Shown here piece by piece: positions 16,702 to 25,771 of a stretch of DNA of 26,451 bases (positions within the stretch are counted from its first letter, which is position 1; each line of letters opens with the position of its first letter). Location of the stretch: NCBI GenBank assembly GCA_012841765.1, contig DUUA01000140.1, positions 1 through 26,451 on the forward strand, read 5' to 3'. The position numbers and the translations under genes were made by a program. This DNA is from Acholeplasmataceae bacterium (GTDB lineage: Bacteria > Bacillota_I > Bacilli_A > ML615J-28 > CAG-698). The notes beneath the pieces were generated by a model. It had not been told where the DNA came from and ran no database searches. It saw only the letters and a list, made by a program, of their open reading frames with translations.

Positions 16702-16708
16702 GAGGTGG
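16702..16708 (+). promoter_or_regulatory. ribosome binding site that fixes the Big2 lipoprotein start
   Basis: GAGGTGG ends six bases before the ATG at 16715. The in-frame ATG at 16700 overlaps this site and would spoil the signal peptide, so 16715 is preferred. Confidence 0.85.
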
Positions 16709-16714
16709 ATATTA

Positions 16715-18163
16715 ATGAAAAAAATTATTACGTTATTTGTTTTATTATTTGCTGTAGTTGCTTTAGCAGCTTGTGGAAAAGTTGAAGTTTCTGAAGTTAA
16801 TATTAAGAATACTGCAACAACAATTGAAGTTGGAAAAAGCCTTACTCTTGAAGTAGAAGTTTTACCAGCAGATGCTGCTGATAAAAAAGTTACTTATACA
16901 TCAGACAAACCTGAGTTTGCAACTGTTAGCGATAGCGGAGTTGTTTTAGGAGTTGCTGAAGGAGTAGTTGTAATTACTGCAAAAGCAGGAAAAATTAGTG
17001 ATACAATTTCATTAACTGTGACTGCTGTTGAAGAAGAAGAGATTGAAGTTGCAAGTGTTGAACTTACATTTGCAAAAACTAGTTTAGACATTGACGAAAC
17101 ATTACAAGCAACTGTTGTTGTTCTTCCTAGCGAAGCACCACAAGCTGTTGTTTATAAATCTAGTAAACCTGCTGTTGCTACAGTAAGTGAAACTGGATTA
17201 GTAAAAGCTATAGCTGCTGGAGAAGTTGTAATTACTGCAACTGCTGGAACAAAAAGTAAAACTGTTACTTTAACAGTAAAAGAAGCAGAAGTAATTATTC
17301 CAGACGTTACTAGTATTGTATTAACATTCCCTGAGTTAACTGTTGAAAAGGGTGCAACCCTTCAAGCGTTAGCTAAAGTATTACCAGCATTAGCTGTTCA
17401 AACTGTTGTTTATTCATCAAGCGATAGTTCAATAGCTACAATTAGTGAATCAGGATTATTAACTGCACTTAAAGCAGGAGAAGTAACTATTACAGCAACT
17501 GCTGTTGGTGGATTAACTTCAGAAGTTACTATTGAAGTAACTGATAGTTCAGTAATTTCACTTGAAAATTTGAAATCAAGAATTAATCAAATTGCAAATA
17601 GTTATAATACATCATTAACAGGATTTATAAAGATGAAAGCTGCATTAGGTGATGATGTATTAAATACAGAATTTGCTTATAATTATTCTGAAACAGGAAT
17701 CAATGAATTAATGTATAAACAAGTAGGTACTACAGAATCTCATATTTATGTAAAAGACCAAAAAGTATATATGTTAGAGAATGCTGTTAAGGGTCAAAGC
17801 CCATTATCTCCAAGTGAAGAAACAATGCTAAAACAACAATATGGTGTATCTGCATTTACTTCACAAATGTTAAATTATGCAAAAGATGAATCATTCTTCT
17901 TGAATTTATCTCTTGAGGGAGAAGCTGAAGGAATTTATACATTTGCTTTAAACTTAGAAACATATGATGGGGCAACATTTGATCTTGCAGGAAAAGATGC
18001 AATATCACTAGAAGTAACTGCTATTGATGGAGCAATTTCTAAAATAGAATTAAAAATAGCTAATTCTAATGGTACTAACGGATCAACAAGTATTGAATTC
18101 TTAGGATTAGGAGTTCCAACAATTCCATTCCCAAGTGATCTTATTTTATACCCAGCAAATTAG
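16715..18163 (+). CDS. surface lipoprotein with three Ig-like (Big2) domains and an unrecognised C-terminal domain
   Basis: 482-aa predicted lipoprotein. The signal peptide ends in lipobox LAAC with Cys20. Three Big2 (bacterial Ig-like group 2) repeats follow at about 26-108, 110-190 and 194-276, each with a VEVLP/VVVLP-like strand, a (T/K/S)S(D/K)xxxATVS motif and a closing AGxVxITA strand. The last ~200 residues form a globular region with no family I recognise. Its alternating strands and the KVYMLE segment resemble LppX/LolA-like lipid-binding folds only loosely. Codons in the Big2 region are richer in GCT/GCA alanine than neighbouring genes, giving a locally less AT-rich stretch. The start at 16715 is preferred over 16700 because of GAGGTGG at 16702. 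It has its own promoter and a palindromic terminator, so it is monocistronic. Function is unknown; adhesion or a surface scaffold is guessed from the Big2 domains. Confidence 0.85.
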   Translation: MKKIITLFVLLFAVVALAACGKVEVSEVNIKNTATTIEVGKSLTLEVEVLPADAADKKVTYTSDKPEFATVSDSGVVLGVAEGVVVITAKAGKISDTISLTVTAVEEEEIEVASVELTFAKTSLDIDETLQATVVVLPSEAPQAVVYKSSKPAVATVSETGLVKAIAAGEVVITATAGTKSKTVTLTVKEAEVIIPDVTSIVLTFPELTVEKGATLQALAKVLPALAVQTVVYSSSDSSIATISESGLLTALKAGEVTITATAVGGLTSEVTIEVTDSSVISLENLKSRINQIANSYNTSLTGFIKMKAALGDDVLNTEFAYNYSETGINELMYKQVGTTESHIYVKDQKVYMLENAVKGQSPLSPSEETMLKQQYGVSAFTSQMLNYAKDESFFLNLSLEGEAEGIYTFALNLETYDGATFDLAGKDAISLEVTAIDGAISKIELKIANSNGTNGSTSIEFLGLGVPTIPFPSDLILYPAN

Positions 18164-18168
18164 TTATT

Positions 18169-18202
18169 AAGGCTATTTAAATTAATTTAAATAGCCTTTT
18201 TT
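18169..18202 (+). terminator. strong palindromic terminator after the Big2 lipoprotein
   Basis: A 30-base perfect palindrome (18169-18198, arms starting AAGGCTATTTAAAT) folds into a 13-bp stem with a small loop and leads into T18197-18202. It is one of the strongest terminators in the window and fits a highly expressed upstream gene. Confidence 0.9.
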
Positions 18203-18217
18203 ATTTAGGAGAAGATT

Positions 18218-19081
18218 ATGAAAAAAATATTTTTATTAATAATTATTTTATTGACAAATATTACTGTTTTAAAAGCTGTATCTTTACAAAATAATGACCA
18301 AACAATAACTATAAAAGTTATTAATAGTAATGATAATGAGTATGTGCTGGATATTTTATTTTTTGAAGAAGAAGCTGTAAATGAAAATGACTTTCCTATT
18401 TTTCCAAATACTTATTTAGAAAAAATAAATTTAATTAAAGAATATATGATTGAAGATGGTTTTACTAATTCTTTAATTAGAGGAAGTGTTGAAAATTTAG
18501 CAGGAGATCTTAAAGGAATAAAGTTTAAAGGAAATAGAAAAATTCACACTTTTACTTATAACACTTTTCAAGAAGATAGCTTTGGTAAAAGCAGTGAAAG
18601 AAAAATAACTAGTATTAAAATTATTATTGTTGATGAAATCAATAATATAGAGATAAGTGATGAATTAATAATAAAACAATACCATAGTAATATTAACTAT
18701 AATTATGAAAATAATATTGCAGTTGTTAGTAATCCTAGTTTAGATATTATTTTGTTTACTTTATTTATTGTTTTTGTTTCTCTCGCAATCAGTTTATTCT
18801 TATTTATAAAAATGAAATTTAATATTAAAGAATATTTTAGTAAATTTGGAATTATTACTGGTTTAGGGTCTATTACAGTAACGATATTAGTAGCAAATGC
18901 AATGTATTATGATAATGGTTTATTTGCATTTTATAGTTTATTAATTCTAGGAACAATTAATATAATCGTTCAAGCACTAATTTTTTCTCAGGCTTATAAA
19001 AATATAAAAGCATTTGCTTTTGGAATATTGTCTCCTCTAGTTAATATGATTGTGACATTACTAGTTATTCTGTTGATTTAG
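18218..19081 (+). CDS. unrecognised membrane protein with extracellular N-terminal domain and four C-terminal helices
   Basis: I do not recognise the family. The 287-aa protein starts with a signal-like hydrophobic segment (residues 4-20, possible cleavage after LKA). A mostly hydrophilic, acidic and Asn-rich region follows to about 172, predicted outside, and then four hydrophobic segments at about 175-197, 211-230, 235-257 and 265-287. The last helix runs to the final residue, with no cytoplasmic tail. AGGAGA (18207-18212) lies five bases before the ATG. The strong terminator just upstream leaves only about 15 bases for initiation signals and no promoter was seen, so expression may depend on read-through from the lipoprotein promoter. 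A DUF1189-like protein and leuS follow under a separate promoter. No catalytic motif is visible. Confidence 0.75.
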   Translation: MKKIFLLIIILLTNITVLKAVSLQNNDQTITIKVINSNDNEYVLDILFFEEEAVNENDFPIFPNTYLEKINLIKEYMIEDGFTNSLIRGSVENLAGDLKGIKFKGNRKIHTFTYNTFQEDSFGKSSERKITSIKIIIVDEINNIEISDELIIKQYHSNINYNYENNIAVVSNPSLDIILFTLFIVFVSLAISLFLFIKMKFNIKEYFSKFGIITGLGSITVTILVANAMYYDNGLFAFYSLLILGTINIIVQALIFSQAYKNIKAFAFGILSPLVNMIVTLLVILLI

Positions 19082-19105
19082 TAGGTTTTAGATAGGCTTT
19101 TTCAG

Positions 19106-19134
19106 TTGATTAAACAGTAGTATTTTGATATAAT
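19106..19134 (+). promoter_or_regulatory. promoter for the DUF1189-leuS operon
   Basis: TTGATT (19106-19111), 17 bases, then TATAAT (19129-19134) with TG at 19126-19127 (extended -10). Transcription would begin about 18 bases before the ATG at 19159, too short a leader for a T-box. Confidence 0.7.
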
Positions 19135-19158
19135 ATTTTAATAAGGAAGTGTGTAGAT

Positions 19159-19959
19159 ATGTTTAAAAGATTAAGAGATGCATTATTCTCTCCTAGCAGT
19201 GTTGCTGCTTATAAAAAAGATAAATGGTGGATTACAGCATTGTTTTTTGTGATGTTGGTAGTTGTTTCTACACTTCCAAGCATTTTATATTATTCAATTC
19301 CTCCAAAATTAACTGAAGATGATTCTTTAACTATCAGACAAGATTTTGAAGGGAAGGAGTTACCTTTTAAAATTATTGATGGAGAACTAATTAAATCTGT
19401 TGGTAGTTCTGATGAACCTGTAAAAGTACTTGTAGCTAAGCATTATCAAGTTATCATTACTACAAATGATAATTATCAAACGACTAGCGAGTATCCTATC
19501 TTTATGATAAGTAAAACTAAAGTTACTAAGATTGTTGGAGATAAAGTAAATATAATTTTAGAATATAAAGATTACCCAGAATTAAATAATTTAAATTTTA
19601 ATAGCCTAAGTAAAGGCGAATATATGAAATGGGATGTTGTTTATTCAGTAATAAATCAAGAATTAAAAGCAAGTTCAGGTTCTGTTGCTTTGATAGGAAT
19701 TGGGCAAAAGTTTCTATTAACATTTATTACTTATTTGATTTTATCTTTATTGTTAGTTTTTGTTAATAGAATGAACTTTGCTAATATTGATTTTAAAACA
19801 GGGTGGAAACTATTGATTTATTGTTTCGCTCCTTATGCTTTTGGTGAATTACTAGCAGGACTTTATGGTATTAATATACTTAGTTTTGTGGGAATTGTCC
19901 TAACGGTCTTTTTTTCCACAAAAGTTTTAAGAACAGTTTATCTTGAAAGAGGCAAATAA
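19159..19959 (+). CDS. DUF1189-like integral membrane protein
   Basis: 266-aa membrane protein whose layout matches the DUF1189 family of Firmicutes. A short cytoplasmic start with [14 protein letters not shown] precedes a first helix at about 24-46. An extracellular domain follows (about 48-178), then a hydrophobic C-terminal half with three to four helices, including [36 protein letters not shown] and a final [13 protein letters not shown]. The family has no established biochemical function; some members are linked to maltodextrin gene clusters, but there is no sugar transport context here. AAGGAAG (19143-19149) is nine bases upstream. The stop at 19957-19959 is one base from the leuS ATG, so the two genes are tightly coupled, an unusual partner for a tRNA synthetase. 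Confidence 0.75.
   Translation: MFKRLRDALFSPSSVAAYKKDKWWITALFFVMLVVVSTLPSILYYSIPPKLTEDDSLTIRQDFEGKELPFKIIDGELIKSVGSSDEPVKVLVAKHYQVIITTNDNYQTTSEYPIFMISKTKVTKIVGDKVNIILEYKDYPELNNLNFNSLSKGEYMKWDVVYSVINQELKASSGSVALIGIGQKFLLTFITYLILSLLLVFVNRMNFANIDFKTGWKLLIYCFAPYAFGELLAGLYGINILSFVGIVLTVFFSTKVLRTVYLERGK
19948..19952 (+). promoter_or_regulatory. ribosome binding site that fixes the leuS start
   Basis: AGAGG, within the last codons of the DUF1189 gene, ends eight bases before ATG 19961. The in-frame TTG at 19943 lies upstream of this site and is not a likely start. Confidence 0.7.
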
Positions 19960-19960
19960 A

Positions 19961-22378
19961 ATGCATTATGATCATAAACTAATAGAAAAAAAATGGCAAA
20001 AACATTGGGAAGACCACCGTACTTTTGCTACTGGAAAAGATAGAAAGAAACTTAAGTTTTATTGTTTGGATATGTTTCCATATCCTAGTGGAGCTGGACT
20101 TCATGTTGGCCATCCTGAAGGATACACTGCAACAGACATTATTTCTCGTTTAAAAAGAATGCAAGGCTATAATGTTTTGCATCCGATGGGATTTGATTCT
20201 TTTGGACTACCAGCTGAGCAATATGCTATTTCTACTGGTAAATCACCAGTTGATTTTACTTATAAAAATATTGAAGTTTTTAAAAAACAATTATCAATCC
20301 TAGGGTTTTCTTATGATTGGTCAAAAGAGATTATTACTAGTAACCCTGATTATTATAAATGGACACAATGGATTTTTACGCAAATTTATAATAAAGGATT
20401 AGCTGAAATTAAAGATATAGAAGTAAATTGGTGTGAAGAATTAGGAACAGTTCTAGCAAATGAAGAAGTTTTAAATGATAATGGAAAGATGGTTAGTGAA
20501 CGAGGTAGCTACCCAGTAATCAAAAAACCAATGAGACAATGGGTTTTAAAAATTACTGAATATGCTGAGAGACTTATTGATGATTTAGATAGTCTTGATT
20601 GGCCAGATTCTATTAAAGATATGCAAAGAAATTGGATTGGAAAAAGCGTTGGGGCAGAAGTTACTTTTAAGATAGCAAATTCAAATGATTCATTTGCAGT
20701 TTTTACTACTAGATCAGATACTTTATATGGAGCAACATATTGTGTACTATCTCCTGAACATGAATTAATTCAAAAGTTAGTGACTAATGAATATAAAAAG
20801 TCAGTGGAAGAATATATTTTGTTTGCAAAATCAAAATCTGATTTAGATAGAACAGATTTAAATAAAGATAAAACTGGAGTATTTACTGGTTTATATGCAA
20901 TTAACCCAGTAAATAATAAAAAAATACCGATATGGATTGCTGATTATGTTTTACCTAGTTATGGAACTGGAGCTATTATGGCTGTTCCTGCTCACGATGA
21001 AAGAGATTATGAGTTTGCTAAAAAATTTAATTTAGAAATTATTCCTGTTCTTGACTCTGATGTTTCTAAGGAAGCTTTTACTGGTGATGCTTTACATATT
21101 AATTCTGGTTTTATTAATGGTCTTAATAAAGAAGATGCAATTAGTAAAATGAATGAATTTCTTGAGAAAAATAAAATTGGAAAAAAAGAAATAAATTATA
21201 AATTAAGAGATTGGATTTTTTCCAGACAACGTTACTGGGGAGAGCCTTTTCCAGTTGTTTTCTGGGAAGATGGAACAATGAGCGTTTTAGAAGAAGATGA
21301 ACTTCCTCTTAAACTTCCAGTAATGAAAAACATGGTCTTATCGCCTACTGGCGAAAGTCCACTTGCTAATGCAACTGATTGGTTAACAGTCACTAGGGAA
21401 GATGGAGTTAAAGGTCGAAGAGAAACAAATACAATGCCGCAATGGGCAGGCTCATGTTGGTATTATATTGCCTATATTATTAAAGAAGATAATGGGTTTT
21501 TACCACTTTCTAGTAAAAAAACTCAAGAATTAATTAATTACTGGTTACCAGTTGATTTATATATTGGTGGGACCGAACATGCTGTTCTTCATTTATTATA
21601 TGCTAGATTTTGGCATAAAGTTTTATATGATTTGGGGATTGTTGAAAGCAAAGAACCTTTTCAAAAATTATTTAATCAAGGAATGATTCTTGGTGAAGAT
21701 AATGAAAAGATGAGTAAATCTCGAGGTAATGTTATTAATCCTGATGATATAGTAGAAGAATATGGTGCTGATGCATTTAGACTATATGAAATGTTTATGG
21801 GGCCATTAGAAGCAGTTAAACCTTGGTCAACTAAAAACATTGATGGACCAAAAAGATTTTTAGATAGAGTTTATCGATTATATACTGATCTTGTAACTAT
21901 AGTTCCTGAAAATAAAAATCTTGAAAGAATTTATCATCAAACAGTTTGTAAGGTTACAAATGATTATGAAGATTTGAGATTTAATACTGCAATTAGTCAA
22001 ATGATGATTTTTATAAATGAGTGTTATAAAGACCCAAATATTCCTAGAGAATATTTGGAAGGGTTTTTAAAATTACTGAATCCTATTTGTCCACATATAA
22101 CAGAAGAATTATATAAAGTTGTTCTTGGCTATCAAGAAACGATTACTTATACAAAGTGGCCAACATATGATGAAGAAAAAACTAAAGAAGATGAAATTAC
22201 AATTGTTTTCCAAGTTAATGGTAAAATTAGAGATAAAATTAATGTTGATATAAATATTACAAAACAAGCAATTGAAGCAATTGCATTAAATAGCGAGAAA
22301 ATAAAGGCTTTTACGGATAATAAATCTATTAAAAAAGTCATTTATGTTCCAGGAAAACTAGTAAATATTGTTATATAA
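19961..22378 (+). CDS. leuS: leucyl-tRNA synthetase
   Basis: Class I aminoacyl-tRNA synthetase that charges tRNA-Leu with leucine in the cytoplasm. From ATG 19961 the protein is 805 aa, close to the B. subtilis enzyme. The HIGH motif reads HVGH at 48-51 after YPSGAGL. The KMSKS motif is at 583-587. The CP1 editing insertion with [19 protein letters not shown] and the [15 protein letters not shown] stretch is intact, so proofreading is expected. A C-terminal domain with [11 protein letters not shown] completes the bacterial form. The annotated start is ATG 19961 and not the in-frame TTG 19943, which lies inside the end of the previous gene and lacks a ribosome site. It begins one base after the DUF1189 stop and ends at a terminator starting within its stop codon. 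No T-box leader is present. Confidence 0.98.
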   Translation: MHYDHKLIEKKWQKHWEDHRTFATGKDRKKLKFYCLDMFPYPSGAGLHVGHPEGYTATDIISRLKRMQGYNVLHPMGFDSFGLPAEQYAISTGKSPVDFTYKNIEVFKKQLSILGFSYDWSKEIITSNPDYYKWTQWIFTQIYNKGLAEIKDIEVNWCEELGTVLANEEVLNDNGKMVSERGSYPVIKKPMRQWVLKITEYAERLIDDLDSLDWPDSIKDMQRNWIGKSVGAEVTFKIANSNDSFAVFTTRSDTLYGATYCVLSPEHELIQKLVTNEYKKSVEEYILFAKSKSDLDRTDLNKDKTGVFTGLYAINPVNNKKIPIWIADYVLPSYGTGAIMAVPAHDERDYEFAKKFNLEIIPVLDSDVSKEAFTGDALHINSGFINGLNKEDAISKMNEFLEKNKIGKKEINYKLRDWIFSRQRYWGEPFPVVFWEDGTMSVLEEDELPLKLPVMKNMVLSPTGESPLANATDWLTVTREDGVKGRRETNTMPQWAGSCWYYIAYIIKEDNGFLPLSSKKTQELINYWLPVDLYIGGTEHAVLHLLYARFWHKVLYDLGIVESKEPFQKLFNQGMILGEDNEKMSKSRGNVINPDDIVEEYGADAFRLYEMFMGPLEAVKPWSTKNIDGPKRFLDRVYRLYTDLVTIVPENKNLERIYHQTVCKVTNDYEDLRFNTAISQMMIFINECYKDPNIPREYLEGFLKLLNPICPHITEELYKVVLGYQETITYTKWPTYDEEKTKEDEITIVFQVNGKIRDKINVDINITKQAIEAIALNSEKIKAFTDNKSIKKVIYVPGKLVNIVI

Positions 22379-22399
22379 AAAGGGAATAATTCCCTTTTT
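22377..22399 (+). terminator. rho-independent terminator overlapping the leuS stop
   Basis: AAAAAGGGAA (22377-22386) pairs with TTCCCTTTTT (22390-22399) across a TAA loop, ending in five T. The left arm begins in the leuS stop codon. Confidence 0.8.
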
Positions 22400-22425
22400 A
22401 TAAATTATATGATTTAATTATAATT

Positions 22426-22431
22426 GAGGTG
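22426..22431 (+). promoter_or_regulatory. ribosome binding site that fixes a TTG start for the Lgt-like gene
   Basis: GAGGTG ends six bases before TTG 22438. The only longer in-frame start nearby, GTG 22429, is itself part of this site, so TTG 22438 is preferred. Confidence 0.75.
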
Positions 22432-22437
22432 ATATAT

Positions 22438-23181
22438 TTGTTTCCACAAATTAGTGAAAATTTTCCGATAGATAATTATACGATTATGTTAATGTTAGGA
22501 GTTTTTGCATTTATTTATTATTCTATATTTATGCTAGAAAAAAGACATAATTATGAAAGAGGAAGAGTTAATAAGATTTTGATTTTTATTGCTATTGCTT
22601 TAGTGGTAATGTATTTAGGCTCTCTATTATTTGATGCTTTTTTTCATTTTCTAAAAGACGGTCACTTTACTTTAAGTAGTATCACATTTCTTGGAGGAAT
22701 AATTCCTGGTCTTGCAGTTTTCATTGTATCTATGTATTATTTTAATAAAAATGAACGGGGTAATATTTTAAATATTGTCAATATTATTATTCCTGGCGTG
22801 ATTTTAGCGCATGCTATTGGAAGAATAGGTTGTTTTTTAGCAGGTTGTTGTTATGGAATAGAAACGGAATCAATATTTGGAATTAAATTTCCGGGGATGG
22901 ATAATAAAGTATTACCAACGCAATTATTTGAATCTTTCTTTTTGTTTGGTTTGTTTTCATTTTTGCATTTCTTTAAAAAAGTTAAAGATTATAAATTTAT
23001 TATCTATTTGTTTGCCTATGGGTTATTTCGCTTTTTATTAGAGTTTTTAAGAGGAGATGATCGTGGGAAATTATTTTCTTGGATGTCGCCATCGCAAGGA
23101 CTTAGCATTGTTCTTTGGCTATGGGGAATTGGTTTAATAATTTATTTATATAAAAAACATAAATCCAAAGCATCGAAATGA
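22438..23181 (+). CDS. Lgt-family membrane protein with non-canonical active-site residues
   Basis: 247-aa protein with about seven hydrophobic segments, of the prolipoprotein diacylglyceryl transferase family. Canonical Lgt moves diacylglycerol to the lipobox Cys of prolipoproteins at the outer face of the membrane. Kept here are R129 in the GRIG motif, QLFES (162-166, equivalent of QLYE) and R205 in LEFLRGDD. Changed are the FHGG motif (now F84-L85-G-G, His to Leu) and the signature GRIGNFxNxE, here GRIGCFLAGCCYG with Cys132 and Cys137 where E. coli has Asn146 and Glu151. The Cys-rich variant is found in other Lgt-like proteins, so it may be a separate subfamily. Start is TTG 22438 with GAGGTG six bases upstream. 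The gene ends in a terminator that overlaps its stop. A lipoprotein gene follows, which suggests a lipoprotein-related role. Confidence 0.8.
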   Translation: MFPQISENFPIDNYTIMLMLGVFAFIYYSIFMLEKRHNYERGRVNKILIFIAIALVVMYLGSLLFDAFFHFLKDGHFTLSSITFLGGIIPGLAVFIVSMYYFNKNERGNILNIVNIIIPGVILAHAIGRIGCFLAGCCYGIETESIFGIKFPGMDNKVLPTQLFESFFLFGLFSFLHFFKKVKDYKFIIYLFAYGLFRFLLEFLRGDDRGKLFSWMSPSQGLSIVLWLWGIGLIIYLYKKHKSKASK

Positions 23182-23190
23182 TGCTTTTTT
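23167..23190 (+). terminator. rho-independent terminator overlapping the 3' end of the Lgt-like gene
   Basis: AAAGCATC (23167-23174) and GATGCTTT (23180-23187) form an 8-bp stem with a GAAAT loop and a T run to 23190. The stem contains the last codons and the TGA stop. Confidence 0.85.
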
Positions 23191-23193
23191 ATC

Positions 23194-23222
23194 TTTAAAA
23201 ACTAAGCTAAATAGTGTATAAT
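23194..23222 (+). promoter_or_regulatory. promoter for the large LRR lipoprotein
   Basis: TTTAAA (23194-23199), 17 bases, TATAAT (23217-23222), immediately after the terminator of the previous gene and 23 bases before the ATG. Confidence 0.6.
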
Positions 23223-23245
23223 ATATATATTGTTGAGGTGATTAC

Positions 23246-25762
23246 ATGAAAAGAATTTATTCGTTAATAGTTATTTTAGTTTTATTATTAGTTGTTACGG
23301 GTTGTAATGATAATGAATTAGTACCAAGTTTATCTTTTGATGAAAAGATAATAACTATTGAAGTAGGGGAAGAGATTCCTTTAAAATATAGTTTTGAAAA
23401 TATTAAAAAACCCATTTTTAATTTTAATTTATCAGTTGAAGATATTGTTTCAATTGATAGTTTAGGAAATATAAAGGGACTTAGTAAAGGTAAAGCTATT
23501 ATTACCCTTAATGAAACTAATAGTAATTTAAGTGATACTATTGAAGTTAATGTTTTAGAGAAACTGAAGCCAGAAGTTTCATTTAAACTTCAAAATTTAG
23601 AAATAGAAATAGATGAAGAATCTATTTTAGCTTTTAGTTATAAAGATATTGAAAATCCTGTATTGAATTTTATTTCATCAAATGAGGAAATAGTTTTTAT
23701 AGATAACAATGGAAAAATTAAAGGGATTTCTAGTGGAAAAGTTATAATTACAGTCTCCATTGAAAATCAAGATGCAAGTGATGTTTTAGAAATCACAGTA
23801 AAAGAACCATTAATTACTGGCCCGGTTTATAATATTACTACTAATGAAGAATTACAATATGCTTTATTACATATTAAAGATAATGAAAGTATTGTTATTA
23901 ATGGTGATGTTGAAACTGATGAACTAGTTTTAAATAATATTGATTTAACAATCAATAACAGTTTAACTGTTAATAATTTAGTTTCTTTGACAGATGTCAA
24001 AATATTAAATTCTACTGGAAGCCTTAATTATAAAAAATTGATTAATGTAAGTGGTAGTTTAGAAATTAACTCAATTAATTTAAGTGAAAATGATATTTTA
24101 TTAGCAGTAAATTCAAATCTTGTTATTAGTAAAAACGGAATTATTGGATCAGTTTTTTTAAATGAAAATAGCAATAATATTCAAATTGATAACTATGGTA
24201 TAATTAATAACATTGATTTATCTAATTCTAATGCTGAAAATAATAAAAAAATTATAATTAATAATTACGGAAGTTTTAAAGATAGTAAAAATGCAATAAT
24301 CACTAATGCTAGTACTACTCCAGAAAATACCATTATTAAATCTTTAGGAGCTTATTTTTGGATTGAAGATGCTGAAAATTATACAAATTGGGATATTTTA
24401 GAAAATGGCCCTCGTTATGTTTTACAAAATAGTGAAAATCACGCATTAGAAATATTTTTAAATAATAAATCTGGAAGTTTAGAAAAAGTAATTACTGATT
24501 TTGTTAATTTATATGAAATTACAGATTTAGACACAAATATTTCGATAACTACTGAATATCATAGTTTAAGCGTTGATGAGTTTGCTTTTCTAGCAAATAT
24601 TAAGGGATTAAGTTTTGTTGATATTTATAATACAACAATTTCTAAAAATACAATTCCTGTTTCTGCTTTTGAAAATATTAGCACTCTTAAGGATATTGTT
24701 TTACCAAAAGGAATTACTAATATTAGTTCGAAGGCTTTTGCTGGAACTAGTATAACTAACATTTCAGTTCCTGAAAGTTTAGTTAGTGTTGCTAATGATG
24801 CTTTTGGTGATTATGGAGTTGGAAATTATATTTTAGAAGAAGTGCATTTAGCTAGTTTAGAACCTAAAGGAGAAAAATTCATTAAAGGATTTAGTCCTAA
24901 AACATTGTTTTTTGTTCCTGAGGTTGCAGTAGATGATTATGTAGCTGAGTGGGTTGGTTTTAGTGCAGTAGTCGAATATGGTTTTTACTACTATGGGTCA
25001 TATGTTTTCCCGGAAGCTTATTTAGTTGATGAGTATTATATTAGAGAATTAGAAGATGGAATTGAAATTGTTCTATACAACGGAGAAATCAAATTAGATT
25101 TGATTCCTAGTGAATTTAGTATCAATAATGTTATTAAACAAGTAGTATCAATTGGAAATAATGCTTTTAGATTTGTGAAAAATGATGATAATTTAGCAAT
25201 TGATATTACTATACCGAGTTCTATTAATAGAATTGGAGATAATGCTTTTTTAGAATTTAAGACTATTAAATCTTTAGATTTAAATAATGTAGTTCATCTT
25301 GGAAAAGGGGCTTTTAATTTAATTACTTATGAATTTACAATAATTTTATCTCCGAATTTAGAATTTATTGATGATGATGCTTTTAATGGTTTAACGAGAG
25401 TAACTAATATCGACTTAGCTAAAGTCGTTTACCTTGGAGAAAGATCTTTGCAAAGTTGTAAAGCGTTAACTGAAGTATATATGCCTTCATTAAAATTTTT
25501 AGGAACTAGTAGTTTAAGTAGTTGCGATAATCTTGAAAAAGCTACTTTAGGTGCTGTTGAGGAATGTAGTAGTTGGACTATTAATGGGTCTAATAAGCTT
25601 AATGAATTTGATTTTACTCATAATGAAAACAAAGTAATTAAGCCTGCATTTGGAGCTGGTTGGGTTTCTATTAACAAAAGTAACACTACAATTTATTGTA
25701 ATAGTGAAGTATTAGAATATTTTCAAGCATATTTTCCAAAAGCTAATGTATTAACTAAATAA
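23246..25762 (+). CDS. large surface lipoprotein: Big2-like domains, beta-helix-like region, BspA-type leucine-rich repeats
   Basis: 838-aa predicted lipoprotein with lipobox VTGC ending at Cys20. Two Ig-like (Big2) units occupy about 28-105 and 108-186, each closing with KGLSKGKAIITL- or KGISSGKVIITV-like strands. Residues about 192-365 are a run of short Asn/Ile-rich strands (NINLT, NNSLTVNN, NNYGSF), resembling a parallel beta-helix surface protein. From about 420 on, BspA-type LRR_5 repeats appear, with AFENISTLKDIVLP, KAFAGTSITNISVP, DAFGDYG, NAFLEFKTIKSLDL and DAFNGLTRVTNIDL units in two blocks split by a non-repeat segment around 590-640. GAGGTG (23235-23240) lies five bases before ATG. 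It has its own promoter; the RsmC-like gene starts 9 bases after its stop. BspA-type LRR lipoproteins are often adhesins; a ligand cannot be named. Confidence 0.85.
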   Translation: MKRIYSLIVILVLLLVVTGCNDNELVPSLSFDEKIITIEVGEEIPLKYSFENIKKPIFNFNLSVEDIVSIDSLGNIKGLSKGKAIITLNETNSNLSDTIEVNVLEKLKPEVSFKLQNLEIEIDEESILAFSYKDIENPVLNFISSNEEIVFIDNNGKIKGISSGKVIITVSIENQDASDVLEITVKEPLITGPVYNITTNEELQYALLHIKDNESIVINGDVETDELVLNNIDLTINNSLTVNNLVSLTDVKILNSTGSLNYKKLINVSGSLEINSINLSENDILLAVNSNLVISKNGIIGSVFLNENSNNIQIDNYGIINNIDLSNSNAENNKKIIINNYGSFKDSKNAIITNASTTPENTIIKSLGAYFWIEDAENYTNWDILENGPRYVLQNSENHALEIFLNNKSGSLEKVITDFVNLYEITDLDTNISITTEYHSLSVDEFAFLANIKGLSFVDIYNTTISKNTIPVSAFENISTLKDIVLPKGITNISSKAFAGTSITNISVPESLVSVANDAFGDYGVGNYILEEVHLASLEPKGEKFIKGFSPKTLFFVPEVAVDDYVAEWVGFSAVVEYGFYYYGSYVFPEAYLVDEYYIRELEDGIEIVLYNGEIKLDLIPSEFSINNVIKQVVSIGNNAFRFVKNDDNLAIDITIPSSINRIGDNAFLEFKTIKSLDLNNVVHLGKGAFNLITYEFTIILSPNLEFIDDDAFNGLTRVTNIDLAKVVYLGERSLQSCKALTEVYMPSLKFLGTSSLSSCDNLEKATLGAVEECSSWTINGSNKLNEFDFTHNENKVIKPAFGAGWVSINKSNTTIYCNSEVLEYFQAYFPKANVLTK

Positions 25763-25771
25763 GGAGTATTT

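Noticed and set aside
16715..17560. Three Big2 repeats as a nucleotide tandem repeat or CRISPR-like array
   Set aside because: The periodicity is at protein level, roughly 80 residues; the DNA of the units is diverged and there are no short identical repeats with spacers.
19135..19160. T-box leader upstream of leuS
   Set aside because: The predicted leader is under 25 bases and the synthetase is the second gene of its operon, so there is no room for a T-box.
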